A DNA stretch of 64,000 nt, taken from positions 34,669,607 to 34,733,606 of the forward strand of contig OU744724.1 of the NCBI GenBank assembly GCA_916613615.1, read 5' to 3'. This DNA is from Steromphala cineraria. Its lineage: Eukaryota; Mollusca; Gastropoda; Trochida; Trochidae. This document shows positions 63,836-64,000 of the stretch, one piece after another. The position numbers and the translations under genes are program-made. Positions within the stretch are counted from its first letter, which is position 1. Every line of letters starts with the position of its first letter. Under the pieces are notes generated by a model. The model did no database searches. It worked only from the letters and a program-made list of their open reading frames with translations, and was not told the origin of the DNA.

Positions 63836-64000
63836 GTTTAACACTGATGAAGATGCAGATTGACAATGAGTCGAAGTTGTCAGCAACCACTTTTTATACA
63901 GAGTCAAGTTAACTGTGTTCACATGGTCATCAATTTGCCATCAAAACAAGTTGAACAGCATGTCTAAACGATGAGTACGCACTCAGTGAGTCATTCTCAC

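Larger units (their letters stand above)
1..64000. repeat. Tandem macrosatellite array; unit about 2.9-3.07 kb, each with one minus-strand TALE homeobox gene
   Basis: The same sequence recurs head to tail across the window. Using the A/T-rich anchor taaaagttataaaattgc as unit start, units begin at 1, 3069, 5653, 9927, 13209, 16141, 19070, 22002, 24934, 27866, 31359, 34248, 36937, 39841, 42743, 45640, 48544, 51442, 54339, 57236 and 61464. Two further partial units start without the anchor, at 28971 and about 58649. Clean spacings are 3068, 2932, 2929, 2904, 2902 and 2897 bp. Larger or smaller units are explained by a LINE (unit 3), a 216-bp insertion including its target duplication (unit 4), a promoter deletion (unit 2) and exon 4 deletions (units 12 and 13). 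The first base is already the anchor and the last base lies in a promoter, so the array continues on both sides. Copies differ by few substitutions and small indels, which indicates recent homogenisation. Confidence 0.97.

Noticed and set aside
1..64000. CRISPR array or bacterial operon
   Set aside because: The repeats are about 3 kb with introns and AATAAA signals. No short direct repeats with unique spacers and no bacterial gene layout are present.
1..64000. tRNA or rRNA genes
   Set aside because: No tRNA-like A/B boxes with cloverleaf potential and no rRNA motifs were recognised in unit or insert sequence. I could not run a covariance search.

Overview
The window is eukaryotic DNA: AT-rich, with short GT-AG introns, AATAAA signals and a non-LTR retrotransposon fragment. 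A metazoan, most likely a lophotrochozoan such as a mollusc, fits best. The reasons are a divergent TALE-class homeobox gene in many copies and a reverse transcriptase of a type common in bivalve genomes. The taxon is inferred, not shown.

The whole window is one head-to-tail tandem array (macrosatellite) with a unit of about 2.9-3.07 kb. It starts and ends inside the array. Every complete unit carries the same four-exon gene on the minus strand. I joined the exons using visible GT-AG sites with consistent phases (exon 1/2 phase 1, 2/3 phase 2, 3/4 phase 0). The product is 336 residues: an acidic, aromatic and Ser-rich N-terminal half that resembles an activation region, a helical middle (exon 3), and a C-terminal TALE homeodomain with the three-residue loop and a PYP motif. 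Its recognition helix has Gly at position 50, as in the PBC group. Each copy has its own TATA box, a possible initiator about 31 nt downstream, and an AATAAA about 146 bp past the stop.

I count 23 copies. Fifteen are open through all four exons: copies 1, 4-9, 12, 15, 16, 18-20, 22 and 23. Copy 6 lacks one codon and copy 12 lacks eight. Eight are broken: copies 2, 3, 10, 11, 13, 14, 17 and 21. Breaks include promoter deletion, frameshifts, loss of the homeodomain, truncation at unit junctions, and a LINE insertion in copy 3.

Units fall into sequence classes that sit in blocks. Units 1, 3 and 4 share a 134-bp duplication in intron 1. Units 5-9 are about 2932 bp. Units 14-20 are about 2897-2905 bp, and units 14-16 are repeated almost exactly as units 17-19 (an 8.7-kb higher-order repeat). 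This pattern indicates unequal crossing-over and gene conversion. Later additions are a 5'-truncated LINE (6584-8418) and a 203-bp insert dominated by a perfect 86-bp-arm palindrome (about 10121-10323).

The arrangement resembles mammalian D4Z4/DUX arrays, where a homeobox gene is the unit of a macrosatellite of about 3.3 kb. It would be an independent case from a different homeobox class. High-output, possibly early-embryonic expression is a hypothesis only.
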